Shown: positions 6,943 through 15,505, numbered from the stretch's first letter. The stretch: 64,000 nt of DNA from Neobacillus paridis (GCF_016765675.1 NZ_JAESWB010000134.1:1-64000), one strand, 5' to 3'. Numbers and translations are program-made. Notes: generated by a model not told the origin, from the sequence alone.

Positions 6943-8070
6943 ATGCCATTAGTGGAAGACATTTACTACCAACTCTCTCAAATCAGTGAAAATGCCGATG
7001 ATTGGTGGCAGCAAAAACCCATCGAGTTTTCCGCCTTAAGCAATCTCTTGCAGGAAGGGGAGGCATTGTTTCAATGTATCCTGGCAAGTAATCCATCCAC
7101 CCATCAAACCGGCATTTTAGTCGCCACCCCGTATCGTCTGTTGTTTGTCACTTCCTACATGGGCCAAAGTTACCATCAAGAATTTCCCTATCAATTTCTT
7201 CAGGATATAGAAAGAAAGCCGTACAGTGAAACGGTTCTCCTCTACACCCAACAAGGCATCTTCTCTTTTGCAACCTCACCATCTGAAAATTTTGTGCAGC
7301 TTGTTCGTTCCCTTCTGCACGGAACGACATTTTCGAACGCAAAACTAACGGCTGTTCCCGGTCTCACCTTCCGTCCTTTTGAAAAGACCCAGCATGCTTT
7401 CTATGAGGAAGATTCTTACGTCAATTCTGCTTTCCATGATTTTGATGTGATCAATCGAACCTTCCTTGAGAGAATCAAGGATTTTTTCTCCAAGGCATCC
7501 GACCTGACGATCAAAATAGGGATCACTTCGGTGATTCTTCTCGGGATTGGAGTCGCTCTTCTTTCGATGGAATGGAAAGACGAACCGGCAGAAATCACTT
7601 CTGAACCCCGAAATACCCCCATTGAAAAAGAAGCGTTCCAAGCCTATGTTTCCGATATGACCGGTCACTCCTATATCCAAAGCGCCAATTTAAAAAACGG
7701 AGTTGCTCATATCCAATATTACAAGGATTTTAACACCCTGCAAAAAGAGAGAAAAATCCAGCCCTCTTTCTACGACAATGCCGATTTGTTCCAGGATTAC
7801 TTTTCAAATGATGTGAATGTGTACAAAATCTTGTCGCATGAACCTGTAACGCTTCTCACTCAAGTGAAAGGGGTAAAAGAGGTTAATCTCTTGCTTCCAT
7901 ACAAAGGAAAACAAGTTTCCCTTCATATGACAAAACAAAACCTTGACGACAAGTTTTCATTAAACGTGGATAAAATCCGCACAAAAGAAGCCTTTGAAAC
8001 CCGATTTGAGAGGGTGTACCTCCCGATGAAAAAGCAAAAAGAACTGGCTCATGCCTTCTCAAATCTATAA
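6943..8070 (+). CDS. membrane protein with N-terminal PH-like domain
   Basis: 375 aa, ATG after AATAAGGAGGA. Residues 30-125 (LLQEGEALFQCIL... ILVATPYRLLFVT... IFSFAT) have the pattern of bacterial PH-like (YokE/bPH) domains. A single membrane segment lies at about 190-208 (IKIGITSVILLGIGVALL). A polar region of about 165 residues follows, presumably on the other side of the membrane. Next gene (secreted nuclease) starts 27 nt later, so co-transcription is likely. The job of the protein is not known. Confidence 0.65.
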   Translation: MPLVEDIYYQLSQISENADDWWQQKPIEFSALSNLLQEGEALFQCILASNPSTHQTGILVATPYRLLFVTSYMGQSYHQEFPYQFLQDIERKPYSETVLLYTQQGIFSFATSPSENFVQLVRSLLHGTTFSNAKLTAVPGLTFRPFEKTQHAFYEEDSYVNSAFHDFDVINRTFLERIKDFFSKASDLTIKIGITSVILLGIGVALLSMEWKDEPAEITSEPRNTPIEKEAFQAYVSDMTGHSYIQSANLKNGVAHIQYYKDFNTLQKERKIQPSFYDNADLFQDYFSNDVNVYKILSHEPVTLLTQVKGVKEVNLLLPYKGKQVSLHMTKQNLDDKFSLNVDKIRTKEAFETRFERVYLPMKKQKELAHAFSNL

Positions 8071-8097
8071 GAAAAAATCAAAAAAGGAGTGAAGTAC

Positions 8098-9111
8098 TTG
8101 AAACGATTCATTTCAGCTTGGTTGTTGCTGACCCTTTTAGTTGCATTGTTCCCGTTTCATCAAACTCAAAAAGCAGAGGCCAAGACCCTCCATGCAGGTC
8201 AAATAAAAGTAAAGCTCTTAAAGGTCATTGACGGGGATACGATTTCTGTTCTATATAAAGGAAAAAAAGAAACAGTACGACTTCTTTTGGTGGACACTCC
8301 TGAAACTCACCATCCCAAACTAGGAGAGCAACCATACGGAAAAAAAGCCTACGCCTACACCAAAAAACTTTTGAATAGCAAGTATGTATACCTGGAAAAG
8401 GATTATTCCAATCGGGATAAATACGGAAGACTTCTCATGTATGTTTACACAGAAAAAGGAGAAAGCGTTCAAGAGAAACTCGTAAAAAATGGGCTTGCTC
8501 GCGTTGCCTATGTCTATCCGCCCGACATAAAATATGCCGATTCCTACTATAAAGCACAAAGCATTGCCATTAAGAAACATTTGAATATTTGGAAAGTCCC
8601 CAATTACGTCCAAAAAGACGGGTTTCACCCAGAAGTACTAAAGGGAAAAGGACTTTTTTCATCCACAAATCCTGCCAAGATGACTCTTTACAAAAGCGAA
8701 AATCTCCCTCTCTCCATAAAACTCCTACAAAACTATAAAGCATTCTCTGGGGAACCTCATCAAGATATTGTGAAGTCCAAAACAGATTCAAAAAGGTGGA
8801 TGAGATTGGAAATGTTCCCAAGTGATGATTCTTTTGCTGACATTGACACCGAAACCAAGAACACCCTCCAGAAGAAATATCGACTGTTTAAGCATGACAC
8901 TATTACTAACAAGAAAAGAACATTCTTCCGAAACGCCCATATTTACCACGCAAATACGCAAGGTAATGGGGTAACAGCCATTGTGACTAAAATTCAGGGT
9001 AAACTGTTCCGGTTTGAAATTTTTTACCCGGCAGACAAACAAAAAGAAACCTTAAACGATTTCTACAAAATGATTGAAACTGTCCATACAATAGAACTCT
9101 TTGTGGAATGA
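8098..9111 (+). CDS. secreted thermonuclease-like (SNase) protein
   Basis: 337 aa. TTG 8098 is preferred over GTG 8089 because AAAAAGGAG ends just before it. A signal peptide covers residues 1-28. The SNase domain runs from about 35 to 160: IDGDT (Asp47), RLLLVDTPE (Arg61, Asp66, Glu69) and KYGR (Arg111) match the Ca2+-binding and catalytic residues of staphylococcal nuclease. The domain cleaves DNA and RNA outside the cell. The C-terminal 170 residues are an extra domain I do not recognise. Transcription ends at the terminator at 9187. Confidence 0.88.
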   Translation: MKRFISAWLLLTLLVALFPFHQTQKAEAKTLHAGQIKVKLLKVIDGDTISVLYKGKKETVRLLLVDTPETHHPKLGEQPYGKKAYAYTKKLLNSKYVYLEKDYSNRDKYGRLLMYVYTEKGESVQEKLVKNGLARVAYVYPPDIKYADSYYKAQSIAIKKHLNIWKVPNYVQKDGFHPEVLKGKGLFSSTNPAKMTLYKSENLPLSIKLLQNYKAFSGEPHQDIVKSKTDSKRWMRLEMFPSDDSFADIDTETKNTLQKKYRLFKHDTITNKKRTFFRNAHIYHANTQGNGVTAIVTKIQGKLFRFEIFYPADKQKETLNDFYKMIETVHTIELFVE

Positions 9112-9186
9112 AGAAGGTTTGTTCTTGATTCTTTTCCAGCCTTTTGTGGTTTAATGAAGTTAAAAGGAAACATTTTGTCAGGATAG

Positions 9187-9228
9187 TCCACCCCGGTTAG
9201 CTAAAACTCAAGGGTGGATTATTTTTTT
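9187..9228 (+). terminator. intrinsic terminator
   Basis: TCCACCC and GGGTGGA form a stem followed by TTATTTTTTT. Confidence 0.8.
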
Positions 9229-9372
9229 GGTTAAATGATAGAATGGCTACAATCAACTTTCCAAATGTTAGATACTGTCATATCAAGTTTCTTTAGTCTT
9301 CCCTGTTCTGTATTCCCCTATCTTCGAATGGATAAAATACATAAAAATCTTCAATTTTCCACTTCGTTCCTC

Positions 9373-9401
9373 TTGATTGAATAACGGAATATTGTTATAA
9401 T
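9373..9401 (+). promoter_or_regulatory. promoter TTGATT-17-TATAAT, best example of the shared spacer
   Basis: TTGATT (9373-9378), spacer GAATAACGGAATATTGT (9379-9395), TATAAT (9396-9401), with extended -10 TGT. The spacer is an 8-bp direct repeat. It gives the clearest view of the element-wide motif and should be strong. Bases 9229-9372 show nothing else. Confidence 0.8.
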
Positions 9402-9470
9402 ATAGGTACAATTATTAAACAATGTAATAATTAGTTACTAAAACAGCGAATAAAAAGGGAGCGATGTAAA

Positions 9471-10028
9471 ATGGCAAATCAAACTCAAATCCAGAGAGAA
9501 CAAATCTTTGTAGTGAAGACGAACAAGAACGTCTTTGAGGCATTGGATGCGTTAAATGCCGAAAATGAAAAATTCAACAAAATCCAACTTAATCTTGTTG
9601 ATTACGCTAAAACGCCAAGCGTATTTGTCTCTCACTCGATTAACCCTGACGTGCTGAAGGTCTTGGCAACAGACATCCTGCAAGGAACATTCACCGACTA
9701 TGCTGAATACAAGGGTTCTGCCCAATCGAAACGCCCAGACGGAAAACCGGAAGCCCGCGTGTTAAAAATTATGAAACGATCTGGCAAGCCGGGTGAAAAA
9801 ATTAACTACCCGTTTGCGATTACGATTTCGGTCGGAGAAGGGCAAGTGATTAGACAAGGGGCAGTCAAAATGGTGAAACAAGAACAATCCGTCAACATGC
9901 TTTTATCTGAAATGGACATGAAACGATTTGCCATTACCGCATTGGATTACATTCGCAACTTTGAAGCCTATCACCAGTTCCAGAAAATCCGTGAAAAGGG
10001 CGCGAAAGCTGGACAAAAGGGTGCATAA
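9471..10028 (+). CDS. hypothetical protein, monocistronic, strong promoter
   Basis: 185 aa, ATG after GGGAGCGATG. Soluble, mixed alpha/beta, with no Cys and a basic Gly/Ala/Lys tail (KIREKGAKAGQKGA). SINPDVLKVLATDILQG and INYPFAITISVGEGQVI look like conserved cores. The strong promoter, isolated position and basic tail would fit an abundant DNA- or RNA-binding protein, but I cannot assign a family. Confidence 0.65.
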   Translation: MANQTQIQREQIFVVKTNKNVFEALDALNAENEKFNKIQLNLVDYAKTPSVFVSHSINPDVLKVLATDILQGTFTDYAEYKGSAQSKRPDGKPEARVLKIMKRSGKPGEKINYPFAITISVGEGQVIRQGAVKMVKQEQSVNMLLSEMDMKRFAITALDYIRNFEAYHQFQKIREKGAKAGQKGA

Positions 10029-10035
10029 GCCACTA

Positions 10036-10061
10036 ACCCCCAAAGAAATTCTTTAGGGGGT
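10036..10061 (+). terminator. hairpin after 9471 gene
   Basis: ACCCCCAAAGAA and CTTTAGGGGGT form a long stem just after the stop. No U tract, so efficiency is uncertain. Confidence 0.5.
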
Positions 10062-10257
10062 ATCCGATCAGAACAAGAAGTTTGGTTCAAATGATTAAAA
10101 TTTTACGTAAATATAAAGAAAAAAATTGGCGGAGCAAGCGTAAGTAAATATCACTATGAAGTGAACTTCTTACCTAAAGCGATTGTACCTATCACATTTA
10201 CAAACAAAGATTAATAAATAATCTAAACGATTAGCTAATAAGGAAAGGAGAAGAACA

Positions 10258-10521
10258 GTGAGAAAATGTGTTTTTCGAAAAGCTCCAAAAAATCAACACG
10301 TAAGACAAGCCCTAATGGAAAGTCGAATTTTCTCCTTTCCATCCTTACAAATGAAGTGCTTGAACAACTAAAGGGAGATTTTTTGTGTCTATCGTGATGA
10401 AACCCATAAAAGAAGAAGAATCAAACCCTTCTATCTTTGAATGCTTGAGCAAACGGAACTGAAAATCAAAACGATTCGAGGAAAATCAACCTTGACGGTT
10501 CGCTATAAAAGGGAGGAATAA
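10258..10521 (+). pseudogene. remnant of a small gene, several frames
   Basis: GTG 10258 follows GGAAAGGAG but the frame soon closes. Plausible protein continues only by changing frame: LTNEVLEQLKGDF, then MKPIKEEESNPSIFE, then MLEQTELKIKTIRGKSTLTV to TAA at 10519. A ribosome site and coherent amino-acid pattern argue for a decayed gene. Family unknown. Confidence 0.4.
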
Positions 10522-10525
10522 CAAC

Positions 10526-10755
10526 ATGTTCCCAAAAAACAAGTCTCGTAAGTGACACTTCTTTTCAAGGATCGCAAGAGGGGATGAGTTCTACGAATGT
10601 TGCAGCGCTAAAAAGTCCTCAAGCGTTGAGATCCTCAATCATATCCAATATCTTTTTGATCGTGATGGAAAGTAGTGATTGACTTCATGGACGATGAAGA
10701 AGTACACATAACCACCTTGCATACCCTCAAAGATGACATCCTAGAAGTAAATTGA
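10526..10755 (+). pseudogene. remnant of a second small gene
   Basis: ATG 10526 after GGGAGGAA is stopped after 9 codons. The same frame then continues RIARGDEFYECC... NHIQYLFDRDGK, and a shifted frame gives VVIDFMDDEEVHITTLHTLK to TGA at 10753. One stop and one shift would restore a protein of about 75 residues. Confidence 0.4.
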
Positions 10756-10955
10756 ATGAAGGCAAACAGTGCAATCGTCACTATCTCACATCTCCAACCA
10801 CAAAAAAAGATGGGAATTGGAAATATAAGGTAAAAAGACTCAAGGTATGCCCGCCACGGCAAGATGATGTCTACAACCAATTGAGAGACTTGCTTGAAGT
10901 AGCGAAAATATTAGGCTTTTATGATGTCGCGGATATGGGGCGCATTTTTTCCTGA
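10752..10955 (+). CDS. possible small protein or C-terminal remnant
   Basis: 67 aa from a TTG that overlaps the preceding stop codon. No ribosome site. The composition (NRHYLTSPTTKKDGNWKYKV... YNQLRDLLEVAKILGF) looks protein-like. It may be the end of the decayed gene upstream rather than an independent gene. Confidence 0.35.
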   Translation: MNEGKQCNRHYLTSPTTKKDGNWKYKVKRLKVCPPRQDDVYNQLRDLLEVAKILGFYDVADMGRIFS

Positions 10956-10987
10956 ACAAATATGATGAAAAAAGGGGTTGAGACGAT

Positions 10988-11134
10988 ATGAAGTTCCTCC
11001 TGTTAGGTTATTTGCTGGATAGGAATGGTCAATACCTTAAGGAGGCGGAGCTGGGGGAGTATGCCACACAACAAGCAGCGAAAGACGCAATCCCCCATTT
11101 TCAGAAGGAATTTACTTACTTCCGGATTGTGTAA
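10988..11134 (+). CDS. small hypothetical protein
   Basis: 48 aa, ATG 10 nt after AAAGGGG. MKFLLLGYLLDRNGQYLKEAEL continues to a Gln/Ala-rich helix and ends HFQKEFTYFRIV. Intact, unlike its left neighbours. No family recognised. Confidence 0.5.
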   Translation: MKFLLLGYLLDRNGQYLKEAELGEYATQQAAKDAIPHFQKEFTYFRIV

Positions 11135-11264
11135 ACCAGAAAATATCGAAACCATGCAAACAGCTGGACAAGGGAGAGTGTCGGATTGAACAGGAATGAA
11201 TGAAAGTGACCTAGTGATTATGGGGAGTAAAAGGAATTGCCACCCAAAAAAAGGAGAGAGTGAA

Positions 11265-11846
11265 TTGACACAAGTACAAGAAAAATATAGAACTCCTTTT
11301 GATTACATGGCCACCTTAAGCGGGAAGAACATTTATCCACTTAACCCAAGATCAGAAGAAGTGGATGTGCAGGATATGATTCACGCCTTAAGCCAGTTGT
11401 GCCGATACGGTGGACATGCTGCGTTCTTCTATTCTGTTCTGCACCATTCCCTTCTTGTGGAAAGATACTTAAAAGATAAGGGAGCAAGTCCTTTGGTTCG
11501 GTTTTACGGACTTTGGCATGATGGTACCGAAGCCTATCTGGTAGATCTGCCAAGACCGGTCAAACGAAACCTATCTGAATATGTGGCGATTGAAGACCGA
11601 CTTCATCAAGTCATCTGGGAAGCACTTGGCGTAAGACCACCAACAGAAGAAGAATGGGAGCTGGTAAAAGAGGCCGATAACGCTATTTTGTACTATGAGG
11701 CTAAATTTGTGCAGCCAACAGGGGTTTGGTGGAGGGAACTTCATCAAGACTTGGGATATGAAATCAAGGAGGAATTGCCGAGTCTCCTTCGCAAAAAATT
11801 CCTGACGATGCACCTCCACTTGAAAAACCGAATGGGAAGACACTAG
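11265..11846 (+). CDS. HD-domain phosphohydrolase (YfbR/5'-deoxynucleotidase-like)
   Basis: 193 aa. TTG 11265 is preferred over upstream in-frame ATG codons because AAAAGGAGAG sits 8 nt before it. HHS (His61), LWHDGTEA (His85-Asp86) and EADNAIL (Asp near 137) form the metal-binding set of HD phosphohydrolases. The spacing fits phage and plasmid relatives of YfbR, which remove phosphate from deoxynucleoside monophosphates. A role in nucleotide supply or salvage is inferred. Confidence 0.8.
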   Translation: MTQVQEKYRTPFDYMATLSGKNIYPLNPRSEEVDVQDMIHALSQLCRYGGHAAFFYSVLHHSLLVERYLKDKGASPLVRFYGLWHDGTEAYLVDLPRPVKRNLSEYVAIEDRLHQVIWEALGVRPPTEEEWELVKEADNAILYYEAKFVQPTGVWWRELHQDLGYEIKEELPSLLRKKFLTMHLHLKNRMGRH

Positions 11847-11868
11847 TTTTCTAGCGTTTTTTTGTTGT
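11841..11868 (+). terminator. short hairpin with T tract
   Basis: CACTAG-TTTT-CTAGCG followed by TTTTTTT at the end of the HD gene. Confidence 0.6.
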
Positions 11869-11887
11869 TTTTCCCTCTTTGTTTTCC

Positions 11888-11916
11888 AAGACTTTAGATG
11901 TGAATAATGTTATAAT
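11888..11916 (+). promoter_or_regulatory. promoter with GAATAATGT before TATAAT
   Basis: GAATAATGT (11902-11910) directly abuts TATAAT (11911-11916), the proximal half of the shared spacer. The distal half is not conserved. Drives the 11959 gene. Confidence 0.55.
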
Positions 11917-11958
11917 AATTATATATCGTAATAAAAATTGAAAGAGAGTGGGAAAGGG

Positions 11959-12840
11959 ATGGCAGTACCCAAGGTGGTCCACTGTAAAGTCGAGCCGTTT
12001 GATGTGTACATTGGCAGAGGGAGAGGCTCCAAGTGGGGGAACCCGTTCTCCCATAAAGAAGGAACAACCGCAAAATACAAAACCAACACAAGAGAAGAAG
12101 CCGTCGAGAAATTCCGAGAATGGTTTTTAACGCAGCCGGATCTTGTTAAAGCCTTGCCAGAATTAAAAGGGAAAGTTCTTGCTTGCTGGTGCAAACCAAA
12201 AGCCTGCCACGGGGATGTCCTGTTGGATCTCGCCAATAACTATACCGTGGATGAATTACTAAAAATGGGAAAGAGGGAAGGGGTAAAAGACATGAATATA
12301 GACAAAAACAAAGCATGCGCATTTACAGGGCATAGACCAAAGGATTTAGTGGAAAACATCCAAAACCCATATGACGAAACAAATCCTGTCATCTTATATG
12401 TCAAAAAACAATTGCGGTTTGCGATAGAACATCTCATCAAGGAAAAGGGTGTGACCACCTTCATTTCAGGGATGGCGCTAGGAGTCGATACATGGGCAGC
12501 AGAAGCGGTGCTGGATGTAAAGAAACGCTATCCTCACATTCAACTGGTTGCTGCGATTCCCTTTGCAGGGCAGGATCGGAAATGGCCGGAATCTTCCCAA
12601 TTTCGCTATCGGGACATCTTACGACAGGCAGACCATATTGAAATTGTATGTGACGGGGGCTACGAGCCGAAGAAGATGCAAATCCGAAATGAATGGATGG
12701 TAGACCATGCCGCTTTTTTAATAGCCTGCTGGAGAGGGAAATCAACCGGTGGAACAGCGAATTGTGTGAGGTATGCCAAAAAAGCAGACCACAAGCCTCA
12801 TATCATTCATATCAACCCAACGCTCTTTCGAGTAGCCTAA
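11959..12840 (+). CDS. DUF4326-SLOG (YpsA/DUF1273-like) fusion protein
   Basis: 293 aa from ATG 11959; a TTG at 11938 is possible but has no ribosome site. Residues about 5-95 are DUF4326 (VYIGRGRGSKWGNPF, then ACWCKPKACHGD). Residues about 115-290 are a Rossmann-type SLOG/YpsA domain (AFTGHRPKDL, FISGMALGVDTWAAEAVL, KSTGGTANCV). Both domains usually occur separately and are linked by genome context to nucleotide or ADP-ribose sensing (family knowledge). The fusion, in an element that also carries a macrodomain protein, suggests a NAD/ADP-ribose-type ligand, but this is inference. Confidence 0.78.
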   Translation: MAVPKVVHCKVEPFDVYIGRGRGSKWGNPFSHKEGTTAKYKTNTREEAVEKFREWFLTQPDLVKALPELKGKVLACWCKPKACHGDVLLDLANNYTVDELLKMGKREGVKDMNIDKNKACAFTGHRPKDLVENIQNPYDETNPVILYVKKQLRFAIEHLIKEKGVTTFISGMALGVDTWAAEAVLDVKKRYPHIQLVAAIPFAGQDRKWPESSQFRYRDILRQADHIEIVCDGGYEPKKMQIRNEWMVDHAAFLIACWRGKSTGGTANCVRYAKKADHKPHIIHINPTLFRVA

Positions 12841-12858
12841 ATGGTCACATGAGAAAAT

Positions 12859-12883
12859 TTATCGTTAAGAAATCCTTAACGAA
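12859..12883 (+). other. hairpin between fusion gene and TM2 gene
   Basis: TCGTTAAG and CTTAACGA pair just upstream of AAAAAAAGGAGAG. Could be an attenuator or stabilising stem. Confidence 0.35.
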
Positions 12884-12904
12884 ATAAAAAAAGGAGAGTT
12901 GCTT

Positions 12905-13129
12905 TTGAATCAGAAAAATCCTGGACTTGCTGTTGTTTTGTCTTTTTTCTTTGTTGGTCTTGGGCAGATCTATAATGGGCAGATTGGAAAAGGAATTGGT
13001 TTCATCATTGCATACACCGTTTCCCTTTTGCTTTGCTTTGTCCTTGTAGGGTTCATTACCAGCCCGATTCTTTGGATTTGGGGAATGATTGATGCCTATA
13101 AGGTCGCTCAAAAAACACATGGAATGTAA
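12905..13129 (+). CDS. TM2-domain membrane protein
   Basis: 74 aa, TTG start 8 nt after AAAGGAGAG. Two membrane helices (about 8-22 and 32-55) joined by GLGQIYNGQIGKGI, the TM2-domain signature, with the conserved polar end WGMIDAYKVA. TM2 proteins are small inner-membrane proteins of unclear role. Intact and of normal size. Confidence 0.85.
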   Translation: MNQKNPGLAVVLSFFFVGLGQIYNGQIGKGIGFIIAYTVSLLLCFVLVGFITSPILWIWGMIDAYKVAQKTHGM

Positions 13130-13245
13130 CCCTAAAGAATGATGCCTTCTCTATAGAAGAAGACGTTCGCTTTTGAGGTGCAAAAAGAAAAAAAACATCA
13201 TAAATAACACATGAAAAGGTAGGGATATTCGCTTGGGAATTTGCC

Positions 13246-13596
13246 CTACTTTTTAGTATACTTTTTTAAAATTGTTCCGCTATATTTTTCAACTTTCATA
13301 TTCATATGCCCTGTATCTCTTTTTCGAATGGCATAATAGGGTTCCCACATTTCACCAAATTCATTTTCTACATCTTCTGATGACCGATGATAGGTAACCC
13401 CTTCTATTTCAAAATGTTCACATTTATCAGCTTCATATTCAATGCAATGCGAATCGGGTTTGACTTTTGTTAAAGCATAGAATCCGACCATCCGACTTCT
13501 TCTTCCCGCATCTCCTTCCAATATAAATAGGTCTTTTTTCTTGCGGAAAATCTCACCTTGATTCAAGTCTTTAAACCGAACGTTTTCCCATGTCAT
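13246..13596 (-). CDS. hypothetical protein
   Basis: 116 aa. ATG 13596 (MTWENVRFKDL) is preferred over ATG 13632 because AAAAGGAGCT lies at 13605-13614. Beta-rich, with a KKYTKK C-terminus. No known motif. Convergent with the TM2 gene. Confidence 0.6.
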   Translation of the reverse strand: MTWENVRFKDLNQGEIFRKKKDLFILEGDAGRRSRMVGFYALTKVKPDSHCIEYEADKCEHFEIEGVTYHRSSEDVENEFGEMWEPYYAIRKRDTGHMNMKVEKYSGTILKKYTKK

Positions 13597-13689
13597 ATAT
13601 ATATAGCTCCTTTTTTGCTTTATCGTTACCAATGACCGTATTCATTCTAATCATTTCTATGTTTGCCCCAAATAGTAAACCCTAAACGT

Positions 13690-13970
13690 TCATACGATGA
13701 TATTAAAGGTGTCTTTTTTTAAACGTAAAGAATCAAAAATAAATAATAAATTCTATAAGAGATCACAAAAAAATAAAACATCAAAAAAGATTAAGCCCAT
13801 GCTGAAAAAAGCCTGTTCACGCATACAGCCCCAAGGGATAAAGGATACTTCTTAAGAATGGATTCATTCGAGAATTCACAATTCACAACACGTTATTTTC
13901 ATTATTCACAATCCACAAGTTCATATTTCTAATCCACAAGCGGATATTTCAAGATTCACTTATTCACAAG
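13690..13970. other. candidate replication origin: DnaA-box-like cluster and AT-rich tract
   Basis: Six sites resembling the DnaA box TTATCCACA lie within 100 bp: GAATTCACA 13872, CAATTCACA 13879, TTATTCACA 13902, CAATCCACA 13909, TAATCCACA 13930, TTATTCACA 13960. They share one orientation and keep the ATyCACA core. An AT-rich tract (13720-13790) lies to the left and a Rep-like gene on the minus strand to the right. This is the usual layout of a theta-type plasmid origin. Window 13633-14126 has no convincing gene. Confidence 0.6.
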
Positions 13971-14126
13971 AGGTCATTTGAAGGTAAAATTGGGTAAAAA
14001 AGAGGAATCTTCGTTCAAGCATTTCCTTTATATAACAAGTTTTCAACAAGAATGGAAATAAAAAAAGACAATGATCAGAAGAAAAACACAAAGAAAAAAG
14101 AGGGGAGAAAAAAGAAAACGACGAAC

Positions 14127-14163
14127 AGCCCTGCTTTTTTCCAATTTTTGAAAAAGCAAGGCT
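14127..14163 (-). terminator. terminator of the Rep-like gene
   Basis: AGCCxTGCTTTTT and AAAAAGCAAGGCT form a stem with one mismatch, just after the stop of the minus-strand gene at 14172. A T-rich tract follows on the minus strand. Confidence 0.65.
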
Positions 14164-14171
14164 TACAAGAC

Positions 14172-15326
14172 CTATACGATAGAATAGAGTTCAGTGATTT
14201 TTGCGGGACGGCCTGTCTCCTTTTCTTCCAGCCAATACCCGTTAATCAAAAGGTCAGGGAACTTCTTGCGAATCCCTGGAAATAACCGGAAGAACTGCGT
14301 TCGGAAGGCGATGCGGAAATAGCCGCCGATACTTTTATGAAATGAAAACTTGCCAGTCGCTTTTTGAACCTTCTGGATTTGTTCGCTTACCTGATCAAGA
14401 GTGGTGAGGAAGAAATTCTTAAGCCACTGATCCCGCTGGTTATAGGTAGCCGACTCCAAATCCTGTATGTATTTTAAACGTTCCACAATTTCTTGCTGAA
14501 AAGAGAACATGGTTTGAGAAGCATCAACGGGACGGTATTTGATTCCCATTCCGTCCAGCACATAAGTAAGTTCTTGATTCAGTTTTTGCATAATCGGAGA
14601 CAACTGAAAGGTGTCCGAGTTTTCTTTCACGCAGATCGGTTTTAGATAAAAGATAACTTTTTTCACCCATAATTGTTTCCCGCGCATAGAGACACCGTGG
14701 TATTTAACGTCAAAGAGAGATTCAAAGAGTGTGAGAGTTTCCCGAACCCCTTTGGCGTTTTTCCCCAGTTTGGTTTTTAAGGTTTTCATGTTAAATTCCA
14801 AGTGAAGTTTATTCAGGTCCAGATTCCCGCCTTTTTGAATGACATCCGCTATTTTCACACGGAATTGGTCAAACAATTGCAGCAACAACTCAATGCCTTC
14901 TGAATTGGAGGTGCGTACACATGACGCTAAAAAGTCCGTTTCAAACAAGGCAAACGGCACACGGAAATAGTTTAAGTCTTCTCCTGTTTTTTCTGGATTA
15001 GAAAACTGTTCCCAATCCGTAATAACTCTTGCAGGGGAGCCGTCTTTTAATATAATTTCTTTCAGAAAGTTCCGATCTTCCAGCCATTTGTATCCATGAT
15101 AAAAGGAAGAATAGAGGACATTTGTGGTTTTTGCCCATTCAGGAAGATGGAAGTTTTTCAGTATGCCTCTTGGATTGTTGTCTTTATGCCGCTGGTATAG
15201 AGACGAGAGAAAAACGGCATAGGCGGAAGAAGGAATCCGTTTCCCTGATTCTTTTTTATACCACTTTAGGGCGTCGATCACTCCCTTATGGACAATAAAG
15301 CCGTTGATCTGCATTTCTTGTGTCAT
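14172..15326 (-). CDS. candidate plasmid replication initiator (Rep-like)
   Basis: 384 aa. ATG 15326 has GGAGGTG 8 nt upstream; a GTG at 15335 overlaps that site. The N-terminus (MTQEMQINGFIVHKGVIDALKW) and YAVFLSSLYQRH look like winged-helix DNA binding, and the rest is helical and basic. I recognise no catalytic motif, and it is not RepA_N, RepB primase or rolling-circle Rep by inspection. The call rests on its position next to the DnaA-box cluster, size and basic helical nature. It could be another DNA-binding protein. Confidence 0.45.
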   Translation of the reverse strand: MTQEMQINGFIVHKGVIDALKWYKKESGKRIPSSAYAVFLSSLYQRHKDNNPRGILKNFHLPEWAKTTNVLYSSFYHGYKWLEDRNFLKEIILKDGSPARVITDWEQFSNPEKTGEDLNYFRVPFALFETDFLASCVRTSNSEGIELLLQLFDQFRVKIADVIQKGGNLDLNKLHLEFNMKTLKTKLGKNAKGVRETLTLFESLFDVKYHGVSMRGKQLWVKKVIFYLKPICVKENSDTFQLSPIMQKLNQELTYVLDGMGIKYRPVDASQTMFSFQQEIVERLKYIQDLESATYNQRDQWLKNFFLTTLDQVSEQIQKVQKATGKFSFHKSIGGYFRIAFRTQFFRLFPGIRKKFPDLLINGYWLEEKETGRPAKITELYSIV

Positions 15327-15394
15327 GTTTTGCACCTCCTTCCACCGTTTTAAAAAAGATTATAAGTATCGCTAATTTTTCCAAGATTTTTCCG

Positions 15395-15422
15395 TTGCGA
15401 ATTGTGCGATTTTTGTTATAAT
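15395..15422 (+). promoter_or_regulatory. promoter TTGCGA-16-TATAAT, divergent from rep
   Basis: TTGCGA (15395-15400) and TATAAT (15417-15422) with a 16-bp spacer. GCGAATTGTGCGA contains a GCGA direct repeat that could be an operator. It points away from the Rep-like gene into a region without ORFs. Confidence 0.65.
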
Positions 15423-15428
15423 GAGACT

Positions 15429-15505
15429 ATATGACCAGAAAAATGGGTTGGTTAGATCCTCCCAAGACTCCTCATTTTTAAAAAATGGGTCGAGTCGGGC
15501 TTTTT
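15429..15505 (+). ncRNA. candidate ~77-nt small RNA with CCUCC motif
   Basis: Starts about 7 nt after TATAAT (15417-15422) and ends at a strong terminator: CCC-AA-GACTC, CATTTTT/AAAAATG, GAGTC-GGG (15461-15499), then CTTTTTATT. The single-stranded GATCCTCCC (15455-15463) is complementary to Shine-Dalgarno sequences such as GGAGG of the adjacent rep gene. This would fit a copy-number control RNA, but it does not overlap the rep transcript, so any pairing would be in trans. Confidence 0.45.

Noticed and set aside
13872..13968. Spaced repeats as a CRISPR array
   Set aside because: The repeats are 9 bp, irregularly spaced and match DnaA boxes; no spacer/repeat units of CRISPR size and no cas genes in the window.
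14052..14285. 77-codon plus-strand frame next to the Rep-like gene
   Set aside because: It overlaps the terminator and the 3' end of the Rep-like gene and is low complexity (Lys-rich).
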